Shown here: positions 12,230 to 24,338 of the stretch, piece by piece | Layout of the letters: every line of letters begins with the position of its first letter | How positions within the stretch are numbered: the first letter of the stretch is position 1 | Source: Cryptomeria japonica | Taxonomy: Eukaryota; Streptophyta; Pinopsida; Cupressales; Cupressaceae | DNA length: 64,000 nucleotides | Assembly: GCF_030272615.1 (NCBI RefSeq) | Contig: NC_081405.1 | Span: 308,364,014-308,428,013 of the forward strand | Reading direction: 5' to 3' | Translations under genes and position numbers: made by a program | The notes under the pieces: model-generated | What the model saw: the letters and a program-made list of their open reading frames with translations, nothing else | Told to the model about the DNA's origin: nothing | Databases searched by the model: none

Positions 12230-12430
12230 TGTGTATGTGATTGAGGCTATTTTTTTCCATCCTTGGTTGGAGTTGGGCTTCTAGTAGTTCAATTTGATTA
12301 CTCTTTTGTGGTAGCGTTCGTTTGTGGGTTCCAGAACCTGTTAAAATCTGAGGGTTTTGGGTCCCTTCAAAACATGTTGTAAGGGGGTTCGGGTCCCCTC
12401 AGAACCTATTTTATCCTTAATCAAAAACAT
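12230..12430 (+). repeat. isolated LINE 3' tail fragment
   Basis: It contains two versions of the tail motif: GGGTTTTGGGTCCCTTCAAA (about 12352-12371) and GGGGGTTCGGGTCCCCTCAG (about 12383-12402), the second followed by AACCTATTTTATCC. It is similar to the tails at 10126 and 35584. No associated ORF is preserved. Confidence 0.5.
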
Positions 12431-13500
12431 GAGAAAGCATAACAATTAGATATAAGAAAATAAATCATAAATTAAGCAACCAGAAGTTGATTTTATCAAA
12501 ACAATTAGTTTTTTTTGTGAAATAAACGTTTGAAGTTATGTAATTTAAGTGCATAGGTGATGTATTTAAAAAAATATTGAAAATGTAAATTGATTATATC
12601 CATACAAATCAGATCTAAAATAAAAAAACAGAATTGATAAGAGAATTATGTCAGGTTCACCGAAATGTAATGAAGGGAAATAGATGCTCACAAGTTTAAG
12701 CATGCAAACTAGGAAATAGAACTATTTCACAAAGGTATTACATTGCTCGAAGAGGGATGAAATCAATAGATTCAACCTCAATTATATGAAAAGGGTTGAA
12801 TGTTGACTAGATTCTACTCTTCTTTCTTTGTTTTAAATGAATAATTTAAAGGTACAAAGTGAATGCTAGATGTAGGGCTAAAGATGGAAAATTGACATAA
12901 ATTGACATAAATAGGTAGTTGTAGATTTTATATGAGCCTATAAACGCAAATCTAAAGTAAGGAAGATGAATGGAACCTATAATTGGTATTTGAGCCTGGA
13001 AAAACAAGACAATGGTGCTCTGGGTGACCATGTCCTTAGAATGTTGGATACACATGAAATTAACCTTTTTATAACAATAATTCTGCTCTAAATCTACCCT
13101 AGAAGTTTTTCCAAATTTTTTTTTGACATAGGTGTGTGGAGTGACCCTGTCCTCTAGTTTTCATGCCTATAAAGCCTACATTTGATCATCTCTGTCTACT
13201 CTACCTAAGTCTAAATTTATAGCTCCTAAACCTATCATCTGCACATAAAAAAAGAGATTTAATTATGGATAGGGGTTTGCCTAAGTCAAATCTCGGGTTT
13301 TAAATTAGCCCTATAATTGAAATGGAATTTAAAATAAAATAGAAATGTAAAGTGTGCCTTTTGAGAGTAGAGGCTGGATTAGAATTGAAATGCTTGAAAT
13401 TGAAAGGTTGTAACTTGATAAGTCTTTCCTTGAAGTCTTCATACAAGGGTTGATGTTTTCATGTAGGATGTCTTCATAAGGTCTTGATCATGGATTCCAT
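12431..13500. other. stretch without recognised gene
   Basis: AT-rich and stop-dense in all frames. No family could be assigned. Confidence 0.4.
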
Positions 13501-13661
13501 ATTAAATGCTTGAAACTTGAATTCCTAACCTTTCATTCAATTTCTTGAAAACGCTTGATTTCTCACTTAGGGTTGTGAGAAATTAAATGCTTGAAACTTG
13601 AATTCCTAACCTTTCATTCAATTTCTTGAAAATGCTTGATTTCATAAGGGTTGTTGTTAAA
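13501..13661. repeat. 81-bp tandem duplication
   Basis: Two nearly identical units start ATTAAATGCTTGAAACTTGA at 13501 and 13582. They differ by a few bases near their 3' ends (AACGCTTG versus AATGCTTG). Confidence 0.85.
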
Positions 13662-15888
13662 AGTAAGAGTTAAGTTGAATTAAATCTTACTTTTAAGAAA
13701 TTGAATTGTGAGCTTGTAGAGAGATGTTAAAATAAGGGGGTAAGGATTTCTTTTATAACCACTACATCAAATGTGTTTGAAATTTTGAGATGTAGGCTAA
13801 CATGGGAAGGGAATTCCAACCCATATTTCATGACCATTGTTAGGACCAAAATTGGGCATTTTTTTAGTTGGACAAGAGTTCCTAGGAACTTTTATCCAAC
13901 AAATCAAGGATGTGTTGGTTAACAGATTTGTCACTTCAGTTTTATACTCTCTTTCCTATATCAATGACAAATTGAACAAAAATAGAGTCAATTGCAATGG
14001 TATTTGCAAGTACTCTACTTATTTTACAAGGCACATCTACCTTCGAAAGATATGCGATGAATGAAAATAGGGTATGCTTTTCACTAGAAAGCAGAAAAGG
14101 TAAACTAACACCAACCCATAAGCATGAAAGTAGATGCAAAATATTAAAATCAAAATAAAATGAATGTAGATAAATAACACAAAGCTTACTTTTTCCACAC
14201 CCACAAATTTCATCCAGGTAAAGAAAGAACAACCGACTCTTTTCAATAGATGATTTAATCTAAATTCAAAGCTCCATAATTAAATACATATATAGTAAAT
14301 TATAGCATAATCACATTGAAGAATAACCACAAAGAAACACAATTCATTGCAATTTAAAGAAACAATTAAGAAATTCAAATATTTAAAAATATGTTCTTTA
14401 TTTCTTTGCTATGAAAGCATGAGTTCATAGACTCATCTCTTTGTACCACAAGACTACATCAAAAGGTAAGTTCCTTCTACCCCCATTCTATTATCAAAAA
14501 ACCCCTTTTTATAACTAACATCCATTTGTAGTTTCAAGTAACCATTTTTGGGAAGGTAATGGTCTTGAAAATGAAAATTTCAAAAATTACCCTAAGCAAA
14601 GCAAAACTCATCAAAAAGAATCTTTAATACTAAATCCATACCATAAATAATCCTATTTTTTCTACTTCTTCACCAAGTACTGGATTCTTGCCCACAATTT
14701 GATTTCACTCATCTTGGCCTTTGACTCTTCTTCAATCAGTATTGAGAGAACCTTTACAAATTCCTCTTCATTCTATATATATTATCGATAAAACTCGGTC
14801 AAATTGAAGAGGATGTCCTCCTGCATATAATTGATATTATGTTGTATCACTAGAGCTTTCCCTTTGAACACCATCTTCTCTATTGTTTGAAAAGCTAATT
14901 ACCAGGGTTTCTTCAGACAATTATTTATTCTTGCAACCGTTATTCATGATTTTTAGTTTGTTCCATGATTTTACCTAATAAGGTGATTGTCTTTCTATAT
15001 TCTACAAAGTCAGTTTTTTATTTCCATGCAAGGGCATCCAACCCTTGGATAATATTCTCTTGTTCGCTATCTGGTCAATTTAAGTCAGTATCAAAAATCG
15101 ACAACTAGTTATCACAAGGCAAAACCATTCTCACAAAGGAAATTTATTATCCGTTATAGTGTGCATTACTTTGGCTAGCTCAAAGGGTGGTGCATTAAAT
15201 TTCATCTCCTAAAGGTGAAAATATCAAATACTATGACTTGCATTGCCACCTTTACATGCCTTTAGCTATTTCATCAACCATTAAAGAAGGTACTTGCAAA
15301 TATTCATTCAATTTGTTCCTTGGGAGTCATGTAATGTACAACAACAAGTTGACCTGGGAGATTATGGAGCATGCAACAAAATATTTTGAAATCTCTGATA
15401 CCTTGACATCGACTCATAAGGATGTATCGGTCATTGGGAAAAATCAGTTATTTTGAGTACTGCAGATTTTTGGTTGTCACCCAAGCACCTGATAGATAAT
15501 GACTCCTCCTTTGGAATTGCGAAATTAGGTCAAATTAGAACTCAAGAACCTTTAAGGTTTTACTGATGAAAGCATAACCAATAAAGAACGCTAATAAAAT
15601 AGAAGCAAGAATTTTAAGTTTGAAAATGGAGGGGGTACTAACAGGATGAAATAAGGTCCACAGACTAGATGGTAGGTGAAGTTTGAGAATTGAAGTTGGT
15701 GTACTTGCAAAATCAAACATGGTCAAATCATAGAAGGCCAAAATATGAAAGTGAGCCCTAATTCAAGAAATAGGGATACAATTTACAATGCTACAATAGG
15801 ATATGTTGACATCGTAAGGTGGGTCATAAATATGGACTCCCTATTAATTGTATCGGTGGTAATACAACACCCTTTACACTATTGAGTT
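13662..15888. other. stretch without recognised gene
   Basis: Only short open frames (under 100 codons) without recognisable motifs. No splice-framed exons matching a family I know. Confidence 0.4.
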
Positions 15889-16375
15889 TTTGAATTTCCT
15901 TACAAACAATGAGATTTTTTTGGTAATCCTTTTTAAATTTTCAGATTTCCTAACAAAAAATAAGCTTTGTTTGGTAATCCTTATTGCATGTTTTGATTTC
16001 CTTACAAATAGAAAATTCTATTTGGCGATCTTTTCATATTGTAGATTATTTAGCAAAGAGGAAGTTTTTCTTTGTAATATTTCTCAAGATGATTCAACTA
16101 GCACAACACACCTTGCTAGATTGAAATTTGACTCTCCATTCTTTTCCCATGAATCACACAACATATAACACAATTTTTGTCTAGTGGAACTCATTATTTT
16201 ACATGGATTACCTAGCATAACAAAAATTTCTAGCTAGTAGAATCCATGTTCCCTTTCTCTCTCATTCCATATGTTACCTAGCATAACACAACTTGCTAAC
16301 CAATGAAATCCATTAATCCTTTCACTATGTTCCATGAATCTGTGGCATAATAGACTTTGCTAGTTCTTGGATCAT
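15889..16375. repeat. degenerate minisatellite-like repeats
   Basis: From 15889 to about 16085 a unit of about 65 bp recurs around four times, with a shared core TTTCCTTACAAA followed by TTTGGTAATCCTT. From about 16140 to 16375 a second family of about 75-90 bp recurs around three times, with the core CCTAGCATAACA followed by TTGCTA and AATCCAT. Units are diverged, so boundaries are approximate. Confidence 0.6.
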
Positions 16376-17894
16376 GGTTTCGTGTCTCATCAGTTGTTGT
16401 ATGTTGTTTCCCTTTCTATATAAGTCCATCATGATCTTGCAATTACACACTAAGAACGTTATTCTAGTACTTGAGATATTTTGATGTCTAGGTCTCTTCA
16501 ACTAGTTGACTTGGAGCCTTTTATTTTAGTACTAACATTGTTTTCTTTGTGCATATTTGCAGATTATTTGTATGGATTGATAAGGTTCTATGCTTTGGTG
16601 GTTCCACATCCCTCAGATTTATTGTTATTCTATCCCTAGCTTGTCTTTCCCTATTATTTTCTCTCTCTTCACTTCTAGTTTATCATGAGTATGTGAATAT
16701 GTTCAAACTTTACTAAAGTGGGGCCTAAATGTTGTGTCATAAATTATTCTTATTTAATCAATGAGTCTAATTTCACACTCTCCTAGCACTCATTTTAGTA
16801 CTTCCCATTCCTCTATGCATTATATGACCTTTTTTAGCATAACAATAATATATTTATCCTATTTTATTTTAATCTTATAAGGCTCCTATGCCATTTTAAT
16901 TTTAAATGCATTTCTTTCCCCACTCAAATATTATCATTTTTAATTTAAATATAGACTAGTATAAGGGCCCTATTATCTTGTGACCCTAAATGTTTGGACC
17001 TATTTTGTTGGGACACTCATAATTGTTGAACAATATTTAATTCCTTTTGGACACAATTTCGAGAGGATAATATGTTGGTCTTGAAATTTATAGATCTATA
17101 TTCAACACAAAAAGTAATTATTTTAAATTGTCTAAAAGCTGATTTTACCTTGAAAAACCTATATAAGACATGACTTTGATTTCATTTCATCATCTCATCA
17201 TTATCTCAGTATTTGCTTCCAATTATTATGATTCAACAATAAATTTGAGTTCAAGGAGTACCAAGATAAAATAAGAAATCTTATATTATGGTTTCATGAC
17301 AAATTTATTATGGATTTTATGATGATTTTTCATGTTGTTGCATCAATAGATGGAGGATTTATCCTAAGAGCAATGCATCATCAATTGAAGGTATAATCAT
17401 TTCAATTAAGCTTTCTCATTCAATAATTTCACTTTAGATTTTTATTTCTTTATCATGATTGTTGTAGGGTTGAGTCCAACTTGAGATTCAACTAAGGTAA
17501 GCTCCTATACAACCCAAACACCATTTTTCTCCTCTTGTTTGCAAATCTAGGATCAGAAATATGTTTCTAATTCAGACTGAGGACACAAGGAGTACAATGT
17601 AGATAGAGATAGGATCAATGAGACCTAGTTCATCAAAAAAGAGAAGGACAAGGGTGCCTAGTGCCATAGCCTAGGTGGTTAGACCTAAAATTTGACTAGA
17701 TAGAAGATTGGGATCTTTTGAGTTCAACTTGATGGGTATGTGCAAGATCATGGTGGGCCTAAGATGCAGCTAAGTGGCAGTGAAAATCACAAAAATAGAG
17801 TGAGGCAACTCTCCAAGATGGACTAGGATATAATCAATAGATGTCATATTAATTGAGAGATCTATATATGAGCTAAACCAATATGCCACTTATA
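16376..17894. other. stretch without recognised gene
   Basis: AT-rich with no recognisable coding sequence. It ends at the target-site copy of LTR-C. Confidence 0.4.
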
Positions 17895-17899
17895 GACAT

Positions 17900-18362
17900 T
17901 GTGAGATTTTACCAAGATCTAGAGGCAATGGAAAGCACAAATAGAGAAAACAAAATAGATGATAGAAATAAACTGTATTCTATCAAGATGAAAATATTGA
18001 TTAGATGGATCATCAAGTGATGCATACAATGAATATGAGCCTTCTTATATAGGCAAGACTATATGGATATGTGAGCACACAAAGATGACATGTGGCTCAA
18101 TAAGAAATGAGGGTAGGTAGGAAATAGGTGTGGGTAGGTAGGAGAAACAATATAATAATCCACATGAGGTGGATCACCCACTGAATGTGGAGTGTAACAA
18201 CAAGATCACACCATAAAAGGTGGAAATTCTTCCACACACACTATCCCAATGTAGCACAAACACCCAAGTGTCTCATACCCAAACTACTATGAAATGCATG
18301 TACTTAAGTAAACTTAAGTAAGGTGTAATAATATCCATGATGAATAATTATTTACACCAACA
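17900..18362 (-). repeat. LTR-C 3' LTR (element reads on minus)
   Basis: 463 bp, adjoining the polypurine tract at its right edge. A TATATAAG motif on the minus strand (about 18049-18056) is a plausible promoter, though in the 3' copy it would read outward. Confidence 0.92.
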
Positions 18363-18639
18363 CCCCCCTTAAGTGCAACTTAGGGGAATGCACTTAAGTC
18401 TACAATGCAACTAAGAAATGCAAGATGGGTCCCGACTACGAGGCCATGATAGGTACCCATGTACAAATGCAAATGCATGCAAACCAATGCAATGAAATAC
18501 CTCACAAAGTGGGGAAAGAGAGAAAAACCCAATGGGAAAAAACCCTCCCCCAAAAGAGAGATGAAAACTAGATAAAAAGAACTCTCATAGAAGTATGTCA
18601 AGGACAAAACCCCATGTGAGGAAAAAGTCCCCTCCATAT

Positions 18640-18678
18640 GAGAGAAGAAGAAGAAGAAGAAAAAGAAGAAGAGAGACT
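18640..18678. repeat. AAG-rich microsatellite
   Basis: Run of AGA/AAG triplets between the gag-protease tail and the 3' LTR of LTR-C. Confidence 0.85.
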
Positions 18679-18872
18679 AGGAAGCCCCCCCTCAATCTGG
18701 AATCTGCACCAATGATAGAAGCTCGAAGATGAATGAAGAAACTGCTCCATGAACATTGAACCACGTTCCTCCCCTTAGGAAGAAACAAAACCAAAGGTGT
18801 ATCCAAAAAGTCTCCCCAACCATGAAGGGAAGATGAAGCAAAAATACTCATGATGAAAGGAATCTTTGAAAA

Positions 18873-20801
18873 CTACTCAAGTGTCCCCATGCCGATGTTG
18901 AAAGGTACCCCCTCCAAAGGTGGTAAATTGTGCCACACTGTTGAAAAAGGCACTCTAAGATCTAGTGGAGATGAATGTAGAACAATATCCAAAGACTCAT
19001 ATGTCTCCTCAAAAGATACAGAGACCTCTTCCAAGTGTTGTACAAAAGTATCCACAATCATGTCAACCTCTAAAGATTGATCATGTAGAGAATGCACAAG
19101 AGGGTCAGAGTGATCCCTCGCAACAATCAAAGAAGGATCATCTTCATCAAAGAGAAGATGAATGTCATCAATGGTGTCTCCCAAATCTGCAATGTAGGAG
19201 TCCACAAACAAATCTGCAATGTCTGTCAAGTAGGCATCCCAATCAACTAAAGCTGGAAGACATGTAATATCCCGTTGCACTGAATCATAAGAAGGCAAAA
19301 TTGTCACACTAGCTGCATCATCAGGTGCAATAGGTGGTGTGATATCAATAGAAGGAGATGAAATGCACGGCTCAAGAATGGGGTCACATGTGAGAATTCC
19401 CAAGTTCAAATGCCCAAAGTTCTCCTCAAAATCCGAATCATCAACATAGGAAGAACCAACCTTATCAATAGGACCAAAATCTGAAAAAGAGTACAACCAA
19501 GATGCATGATCAACCACCCCAGTCGCAATGATAGCTCCACTCTCCAAGTCTCTAATGATAACTGAATCAGGTGTGAACTCCACAGTTTCCCTAGTTGCCC
19601 CATGTGTGATTTGATAGATGGAAAGAAGATTATTTGTCAAGTGGGGTACACACAACACATCATTGAAGGAGTTATCCCCAATGGAAATAGATCCTTTCCC
19701 AATCACATCCATGTATGTATGATTGCCCATCAAAATCTGCAGCATGTGGCAAAGCTTAAATGTAGAAAACATAGACTACAAAGATGCCATATGATGAGAA
19801 GCTCCTGAATCTAGAAGCCATCTCCCTGAATCATGACTTGTAGTAGCACAAAGAGCTTGTCCCTTTCCTTTATCTATCCCAAAAGAGTGATCCTTTCCTT
19901 TATCCTTGGAAGAAGAAGTCGATGTAGACATTCTAGAAGGTAGGTTGATTCTATTCTTCTCAAGAAGATTCTTCAACTCATCAATATCCTTCTTATATGA
20001 TTTCCTCTTAGGTGAGAATGGTGAATCACCTTGTTGTGGAGAGGAAGATTGTGGTCCATCTTGTTGTGGTTTTGACTTAGGTTGCTTTTGATTCTTGCCT
20101 TTTTCTTGATTACTTTGATTACCTTTGTTAGCCACCAAAGCTTCTGACTTTGTAGATTTGAGAATCCCCATCATGGTCAACTTAGATTGCTCAAGTATCA
20201 CCATCTCCGTGAATGAATCAAATGAGGGAGAAGTGTATGAGGAACCTTGAGCTAACCTATGGGTGTGAAAGCTAGATACAAAGGCTGCATACTCTGAAGG
20301 AAGCTTGTCCAACAAATTATAAACTAATTGAGCATCCTTTTTGTCAATTCCACAATCCTTTAGCTTTGCTCTTAACTCAGTTGCTTTTGTGACATAATCT
20401 TGGATTGTATCAAAATCCTTGGGATCCAAAGTTGTGAGTTCACTATCAAGCTTGTAGCCCTTAATCTCATCAACTTGACCATACAATTTCTTAAAAATAT
20501 CCCAAGCCTCTTTAATTGGTGTACACTTATCAATGTGAAAAATGAGGTCATCTGATACATACTTTCTAAGTGCTCCAAGTGCCATAGCATTCTTAGTAAG
20601 CCAATCAATTTGAGCATTAGGATCAGCCTTAGGATTAGGTGGTGCTGTAATAGTTTCATTTACATAATGAATGAGTCCTTTTTCCATTAGTTTACTCCAT
20701 GCCTTAATTTTCCATGATGCATAATTATGAGGAGTTAAAACTAGAAATTTAGGAGAACCCATAGCACCAAAATGAAAAATACAAGATAGACAGAGACGCA
20801 A
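18873..20801 (-). pseudogene. LTR-C gag-protease with acidic C-terminal extension, one stop
   Basis: A single frame of 643 codons interrupted by one TAG at 19776-19778. Residues 1-220 show the gag/UBN2-type pattern common in copia gag: TPHNYASWKIKAWSKLM, EAWDIFKKLYG, LLDKLPSEYAAFV. A Lys/Gln/Pro-rich linker follows with no CCHC zinc knuckle. The protease signature WLLDSGASHHMA falls immediately before the stop, and the protease continues after it (GNHTYMDVIGKGSI, LCVPHLTNNLLSI). Instead of integrase, the frame carries an acidic, low-similarity tail of about 200 residues ending at 18873. The start could be the second Met, at GSPKFLVL. Confidence 0.9.
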
Positions 20802-21580
20802 TCACACAAGACACCCCCCCAAAATACTCAATCAAGAAATCCCCCAAAATGGTGATTTTGGCACTTTATATTTAGTGCATATACAATGGGCCACTTGCAA
20901 AATAAGGCAAAGTGGACTTCTGATTTCAATTTAAAACTTCTCAAAATGAGATCTAAGAGACTTCAACAAATACTGCTAGTGATCTAAACTAAGATCCAAG
21001 CAAAATGCAAGTACCAAATATGCCAAAAATGGCCAAATACTGAAAGTACAATTTCTACTTAAAATCACTGCAAACAGATGGCAGATTATGAAAGTAGATG
21101 AAAAAATATGCACTTTCAAAAAAAACGACACCTGAAAAGGAGTCCATATGAACCCAAATGAAGCCTCCAAAGTTGTAAAAATCGGGATTTCATGATTTCC
21201 AAAAAATCTGTATTCGAAAATTAGAAAAGTTCTGCACCACTATATAGATCACAAAATTCTACCCCAAAACAAAAAAATTTGCTTGTAAAAACGAGTCTGG
21301 ATGAGTGAGATATCGCTATTTGAAAATTGCCTGCAAAATTATAATTTTTGGAAAATTTCCACCGCAGCTTCAAACTTCAAATGTCTCTAGATTTGGCCTC
21401 CAAAGTCTGATTTGGATGAAACAAAAGGCAAAACTGACTTTCTTGGTCCTCCTCAATCCAATGGTAACCTCAGATTTGACCCATCAAGTTTCAATAATAA
21501 CCTACAATAGAAAACTCCAAAATACACAACCCCAAATAACATCAAATTTCTCTCAATTGACAAACCAATGACACTCTAAT

Positions 21581-21595
21581 GGCTTTGATACCAAG
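21581..21595 (-). other. LTR-C primer-binding site
   Basis: On the minus strand TTGGTATCAAAGCC directly follows the 5' LTR. It resembles the 3' end complement of initiator-Met tRNA, with A for G at one position compared with the TGGTATCAGAGC seen in the other elements of this window. Confidence 0.8.
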
Positions 21596-22056
21596 TGAGA
21601 TTTTGCCAAGATCTAGAGGCAATGGAAAGTACAAATAGAGAAAATAAAATAGATGATAAAAATAAACTGTATTCTATCAAGATGAAAATACTGATCAACT
21701 GGATCATCAAGCGATGCATACAATGAATATGAGCCTTCTTATATAGGCAAGACTATATGGATATGTGAGCACACAAAGATGACATGTGGCTCAATAAGAA
21801 ACAAGGTTAGGTAGGAAATAGGTGGGGGTAGGTAGGAAAAACAATATAATAGTCCACATGAGGTGGATCACCCACTAAATGTGGAGTGTAACAACAAGAT
21901 CACACCATTAAAGGTGAAAATTCTCCTACACACACTATCCCAATGTGACACAAACACCCAAGTGTCTCATACCCAAACTACTATGAAATGCATATACCTA
22001 AGTAAACTTAAGTAAGGTGTAATAATATCCATGATGAATAATTATTTACACCAACA
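21596..22056 (-). repeat. LTR-C 5' LTR
   Basis: 461 bp. Begins TGTTGGTGTAAATAATTATT on the minus strand. A TATATAAG box (minus strand, about 21739-21746) could drive transcription of the element. Confidence 0.92.
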
Positions 22057-22061
22057 AACAT

Positions 22062-23640
22062 GCTATTGCATTTAAGATATTCCAACAAATTCAAAACAAA
22101 ACTAAACGTGGAATAGCTTGTGAAGGTAATTTTACCATTACATTTCCCCATTTTTATGTGTGTGTTAGTCTAACATGAACTTGCATTTCAAAGTATATAG
22201 ACATCCTTGGTCAACATGAAAACTGAATATTCAAACATAGAAAAATATTATTGATAAAAATGAATAAAATAATTCTTCTTATGTTCTTTTTGATATAAAA
22301 TTTTTAATGCCCCTAAATATTTGTCCCTCATTTTTTTAATATTTTTTAAATAATGTTACTTTTTTTTTATAGTATTTTATATTTTTATAATAACATTTCC
22401 CTTGATATTTTTTTATGCTTACGTAGTTTTGCCTATTATATTACTGTACATGATGTTTTCTATTGTCATTGATATACTGTAAGGTAGAAAACTTACAACT
22501 AAGTAGAGGGGAGAATAACAAAAATCTAATTTATTGCAGAGGAAAAGTGGAAATAAGAAAAGGTGGGGGCCATGAAAAATATTTTTCATGGAGTTTATTG
22601 CACACATGAACTAAAGCAAGTTACTTTCTCCTCACACACATTACATTATTAGTTCCTGCCCCACAAGGAACTATTGGCAAGGCTCTGCCTAACAGTGATT
22701 AATCTTTTTGTTTTCAACTAATTAAACTGGAGGGATTTATTACATAGCTTTATATTTGAATATGTGCTATAAACAACTTGTGCATTTTTTACCCCATATT
22801 TTGATGCCAGATATTTTGTCTGCCTATGATTGGCTTTACAAGAGGCTCCCGAGTGCATTCCAAAAATCAAGACTAGAGAACACACAAAATACGAAGTCTG
22901 TCAGTGCATTGCAGGGGTTAAAACTTATTTTTGTTTTGGCTGTTGGAATTGATCTGCTAGTGCAGAATGTCAGGAAGCAAATTGTCAGCAAGATGTAGTT
23001 GCATGTAACATTGTGCATGTAAATGTTATGTGGAAGTAAATACTGTACACAGATGTCCACTGTGGTCTTCACAAAATCCACAATCATTTGAGATACTTAT
23101 AGGTAATTTAGTCTCTTATCCTCAGAACTAGGGTTTTGAACATTCATTCAGATGATTTGAACTGAATAAATCTTTCTCATGTTAGGCCTTGCGTGGAGGT
23201 AGGTTTTGCATAGGAAAGAAACGAAACATCAAAGAGAAAAAATGGCAGATTCAGCTACGGACTCTAATTGCCTCAGCCCCATTCTGATGCAAGTTTTTTA
23301 GAATTTCAATGCAAGAGAAGGGTGTGGGGTTCAAAGAGCATTTTTTTAATTTTTTAATTAAAGTCTGTTAGGGTTTTTCTGGTTTGATTACATGTGATTC
23401 TCTGCTAGGATTTAGCTTCTAAATGTAATGAAGTGTGAGATCTACTTCTTTAGGATTTGGACTTGCAGTTGGCATTGCCCATTGGATACACAACACCCAT
23501 CAAGTTGAAAGCATTATTTTATTTAATTCAATGTTTATCAACTGTTTTGTGGGAATGAATTTCAAGTTCAGTTATGAAAGTCCTAGTGTTCTTACCTCCT
23601 GATGTTTTCCCGTTCGATGATGACATTCTTTTCAGTAAGA
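22062..23640. other. stretch without recognised gene
   Basis: AT-rich. One 80-codon frame (22756-22998) has no recognisable motif. Text near 23245 reads MADSATDSNC and then stops. It could be a 5' exon of the nearby WD40-like fragment, but I cannot support that. Confidence 0.4.
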
Positions 23641-23890
23641 ATACTGCTGAGATTGGTTACCATATTCTTCTAGCTCTGTCATGGAATCCCTGGTGTATTT
23701 AACTCTTGAATTCGGCCTATTTAGTGATGTAGTTATTTTTGGTAAGATACTACTGAGATTGGTTATCATATTCTTCTAGCTCTGTCATGGAATCCCTGGT
23801 GTTTTTAACTCTTGAATTCGGCCTATTTAGTGATGTAGTTATTTATGGTAAAGATACTGCTGAGATTGGTTAGTTATAGTCCTTTAGCTC
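23641..23890. repeat. 106-bp tandem repeat, about 2.3 units
   Basis: The core GAGATTGGTTA(C/T)CATATTC occurs at 23649 and 23755, with a partial third unit at 23862, a period of 106-107 bp. The units include CTCTGTCATGGAATCCCTGG and TTCGGCCTATTTAGTGATGT. Confidence 0.88.
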
Positions 23891-24232
23891 CACTACAAAA
23901 GCTTTGTAGTTTTAATTTTTTTAAGCTTTTTCTTTAGTTCTTGTTTTATGCATTGAGTTGGATGCATAATTTAGTTGTTCTTAGCGATTTATCATTGTTT
24001 TTGGAATTTTAACCCAGCAATCTGTAATGAATGTGCCAATGTCTTGAACACTAAATTTCATTCTATTCAACGTTTTCATTAAGAATAATCTTGATATTGA
24101 TCAACTATAGTATTAATTAGTTTGAAATGGGGGTAGCATTTTCCTAAACACTCTGTTTATTTTACCGTCTTCCTATTGATTAATTTTTGAGGGTTTTAAT
24201 TGTTTCATGGTACTTTGGTATATATATGGTAG

Positions 24233-24338
24233 GTGCAAGCCCGACGCCATCAACCTTTGGATCTGGATACATTGAAGGGACATGTTGATGCAGTCACAAG
24301 GCTTTTCTTTTCACCAGATGCCTTGTGTTTGGCAACAG
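24233..24338 (+). pseudogene. single WD40-like exon (transducin/TBL2-like), orphan
   Basis: A 106-nt open stretch is flanked by a splice acceptor (ATATATGGTAG) and a donor (CAG/GTATGC). It encodes LDLDTLKGHVDAVTRLFFS and then PDALCLATG, the shape of a WD40 repeat (GH dipeptide, then LxFSPDxxxLAT). The wording resembles the first repeat of plant transducin beta-like 2 proteins. I find no further exons upstream or downstream, so this is probably a gene fragment. A working gene with very long introns extending outside my recognition cannot be excluded. Confidence 0.55.

Larger units (their letters stand above)
17900..22056 (-). mobile_element. LTR-C: non-autonomous copia-type element (gag-protease only)
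   Basis: The left LTR 17900-18362 and right LTR 21596-22056 match along their length, with about 5-6% difference by eye. Read on the minus strand, the LTR begins TGTTGGTG and ends TCTCAC(A). The flanking five bases are GACAT (17895-17899) and AACAT (22057-22061), a target-site duplication with one mismatch. The primer-binding site (21581-21595, reverse of TTGGTATCAAAGCC) matches initiator-Met tRNA. The polypurine tract (CTTAAGGGGGG on the minus strand) lies at 18363-18373. The internal region holds gag and protease but no integrase, RT or RNase H. Confidence 0.92.

Noticed and set aside
12383-12402. Possible tRNA gene (T-arm-like sequence)
   Set aside because: No acceptor stem, D-arm or anticodon arm can be placed around it; it fits the LINE tail motif better.
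22756-22998. 80-codon ORF near the WD40-like exon
   Set aside because: No recognisable motif, no splice-site support and unremarkable length.
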